Below are positions 32,393-33,758 of a stretch of DNA of 33,758 nt, in pieces. The notes beneath the pieces are model-generated. The model was not told the DNA's origin, did not search any database, and saw only the letters and a list, made by a program, of their open reading frames with translations. The position numbers and the translations under genes were made by a program. Position 1 is the stretch's first letter. Each line of letters starts with the position of its first letter. Source of the DNA: Trichococcus palustris (GTDB taxonomy: Bacteria; Bacillota; Bacilli; Lactobacillales; Aerococcaceae); contig NZ_FOTD01000022.1 of NCBI RefSeq assembly GCF_900114465.1, positions 1 through 33,758 on the forward strand. The letters run 5' to 3'.

Positions 32393-33718
32393 ATGTCGAA
32401 ATTAACTTTTACACCAAGTCAGGTCCAAATTTTGAAGGAAAACCAATATGTAAAAAATGTTTCTGATAAAAGCATTACTTATACCGACGAGTTCAAACGC
32501 CACTTCATTTCAGAAACATTAAACATGAAAACTACTAAGCAAATTTTTATTGAAGCAGGGTTTGATCCGGAAATGATTGGTGATGACAGGATAAAGTCAT
32601 TTGCGAAGAAATGGCGAAAAAGATATCGTGAAAATGGCATTTTGGCATTGGAAGACACCAGAAAAAATTCTTCAGGCAGAGCTCGAAAGACAGAACTAAC
32701 ACCTGAGCAACAAATTGAAAAGTTACAAGCTAAAATTTCATTGTTAGAACAGGAAAATGAACTGTTAAAAAAATCAGAATGGAGCGAAAGGAGGCTAGAA
32801 AACGCTGAAAATATTAGCGATATCTTCGCAAGAATCCATGGGATGAAAACCGACGGTTCTTATACAGGAACAATCATTGATGCATGTGAGCTATTGGGTG
32901 TTTCTCGTTCAGGATACTACAATTATATAAAGAATGCGGACAGTAGAAATTCACGAGAAGAGGAAGATCAATTCTGGAAAATCAAAATCGAAGAAGCGTA
33001 TAACTACCGTGGCTACAAGAAAGGTTCTCGAAGCATTGTGATGTACTTCAAGAATAAATTTGGGATTACGGTCAATCGTAAAAAAGTGCAGCGGTTGATG
33101 AGGAAATATAATATCTTCTGCCCTATTCGTAAAGCGAATCCGTACAAGAGAATTGCGAAAGCTACCAAAGAACATAGCACTGTTGAGAACAAGTTAAAAC
33201 GTCAATTTGATCAGGGGGTAGCCAAAAAAGTTCTGTTAACAGATATCACCTATTTGCCTGGGGCCAATGGCTTTATAGGTTATTTGTCGACCGTCAAAGA
33301 TGGCGCAACGAAAGAGATTCTAGCCCACTATGTATCTGATAGCCTGAAACTTGATATTTCTCTAAATACCATTAATCTATTGGCGAGCGCCCACGGTGCC
33401 ACGCTGCATGAAGATGCCTTTATCCATTCAGATCAGGGCGTCCATTACACTAGTCCTAAATTCCATAAGAAGTTGGCTGATAATCATTTAGGTCAGTCCA
33501 TGTCAAGAAGAGGTAACTGTTGGGATAACGCTCCGCAAGAGTCGTTCTTTGGACATCTGAAAGATGAAATAGATTATAAAGATTGTGAAAATCTGGAAGA
33601 TTTACGGGCAATTGTAGATGATTACATTGACTATTACAACAACGAACGCGGACAATGGAATCTAAAAAAATTGCCCCCTGTTCTTTACAGGGAGCAAATA
33701 TTATTGGGTGCTGCATAA
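32393..33718 (+). CDS. IS3-family transposase (single frame)
   Basis: A 441-aa transposase with both usual parts in one frame. An N-terminal helix-turn-helix region (about 25-100, with KSFAKKWRKRYRENGILAL) and a leucine-zipper-like stretch (QIEKLQAKISLLEQENELLKK cut at about 105-125) are followed by the HTH_21 and rve integrase core. The DDE residues are seen in LLTDITYLPG, FIHSDQGVHYTS and APQESFFGHLKDE. Most IS3 elements make this protein by a -1 frameshift between orfA and orfB; here no frameshift is needed. AAGGAA precedes the ATG. It appears intact and possibly active. Confidence 0.93.
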   Translation: MSKLTFTPSQVQILKENQYVKNVSDKSITYTDEFKRHFISETLNMKTTKQIFIEAGFDPEMIGDDRIKSFAKKWRKRYRENGILALEDTRKNSSGRARKTELTPEQQIEKLQAKISLLEQENELLKKSEWSERRLENAENISDIFARIHGMKTDGSYTGTIIDACELLGVSRSGYYNYIKNADSRNSREEEDQFWKIKIEEAYNYRGYKKGSRSIVMYFKNKFGITVNRKKVQRLMRKYNIFCPIRKANPYKRIAKATKEHSTVENKLKRQFDQGVAKKVLLTDITYLPGANGFIGYLSTVKDGATKEILAHYVSDSLKLDISLNTINLLASAHGATLHEDAFIHSDQGVHYTSPKFHKKLADNHLGQSMSRRGNCWDNAPQESFFGHLKDEIDYKDCENLEDLRAIVDDYIDYYNNERGQWNLKKLPPVLYREQILLGAA

Positions 33719-33723
33719 GGTGT

Positions 33724-33753
33724 CTTTTTTTAATGTCCTTGACAATGGGTCCA
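33724..33753 (+). repeat. Right terminal inverted repeat of the IS3 element
   Basis: Read on the minus strand, this begins TGGACCC and contains GGACA and A7G at the same spacing as the left end. The element ends 5 bases before the window does. Confidence 0.8.
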
Positions 33754-33758
33754 TATTA

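Larger units (their letters stand above)
32149..33753 (+). mobile_element. IS3-family insertion sequence, about 1.6 kb
   Basis: The ends are TGGACCC (32149) and GGGTCCA (33753), with imperfect terminal repeats of about 30 bp. Both ends read TGGACCC, then a variable part, then GGACA, two bases and A7G. A single intact transposase gene lies inside. 5'-TG...CA-3' termini fit the IS3 family. No matching 3-4 bp target duplication is visible (AAA on the left, TAT on the right). The element is longer than usual because of a 240-bp left leader with two hairpins. Confidence 0.85.

Noticed and set aside
32140-33758. Target-site duplication flanking the IS3 element
   Set aside because: The bases outside the two ends (AAA on the left, TATTA on the right) do not match at 3-5 bp, even with the ends shifted by one.

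Overview
The window looks like chromosomal DNA of a moderate-GC Gram-positive bacterium, most likely a member of the Lactobacillales (Carnobacteriaceae, for example Trichococcus, fits best). The reasons are strong AGGAGG-type ribosome binding sites, many U-tailed terminators, an exact CcpA cre box, PTS and LplABC-type sugar systems, a class D sortase and the type of insertion sequences present. The genus is inference; there is no rRNA or other marker to fix it. I see no prophage and no CRISPR array.

Layout. 1-336: the 3' end of an IS1182-like transposase and its terminal repeat. 423-6695: a tricarboxylate block with aconitase (acnA, minus), a divergent LysR regulator (plus), and a minus-strand pair of a PrpF-type aconitate isomerase followed by a CitMHS citrate-type transporter. 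7253-9136: a DNA alkyl-cysteine methyltransferase and a divergent PatB/MalY C-S lyase. 9452-11806: a two-gene operon of a MarR regulator and an FtsH-family membrane protease, with twin operators on its promoter. 12063-19263 (minus): a fructoside catabolic operon made of two LplB/LplC-type permeases, a binding lipoprotein, an intracellular GH32 hydrolase and a PfkB fructokinase, with a LacI regulator upstream and two identical operators 54 bp apart. 19616-22538 (minus): a SixA-CHAD fusion protein and a MATE exporter. 22757-25932: an RpiR regulator divergent from nanE and a PTS IICB gene, with a cre box and a palindrome in the shared control region. 26020-29213 (minus): SstT Ser/Thr symporter and an M3 oligoendopeptidase. 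29423-29511: tRNA-Ser(CGA). 29905-32080: a compact sortase operon of a class D sortase, a four-helix membrane protein and one small secreted protein with an unusual sorting signal. 32149-33753: an apparently complete IS3-family element.

How genes work together. The PrpF/CitMHS pair beside aconitase and a LysR regulator suggests handling of aconitate and citrate isomers: moving trans-aconitate across the membrane and interconverting it with cis-aconitate. The fructoside operon takes up a beta-fructoside unphosphorylated, hydrolyses it in the cytoplasm and phosphorylates the released fructose; its ABC ATPase must be encoded elsewhere. The nanE/PTS pair suggests PTS uptake of N-acetylmannosamine (or a similar amino sugar) and epimerisation to GlcNAc-6-P. 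The sortase operon appears to be a self-contained system with its own substrate.

The most interesting leads are the sortase operon with a VKQTG sorting signal and an attenuator-like leader, the trans-aconitate module with three stacked dyads upstream of prpF, the SixA-CHAD fusion, and the MarR-controlled FtsH paralogue.
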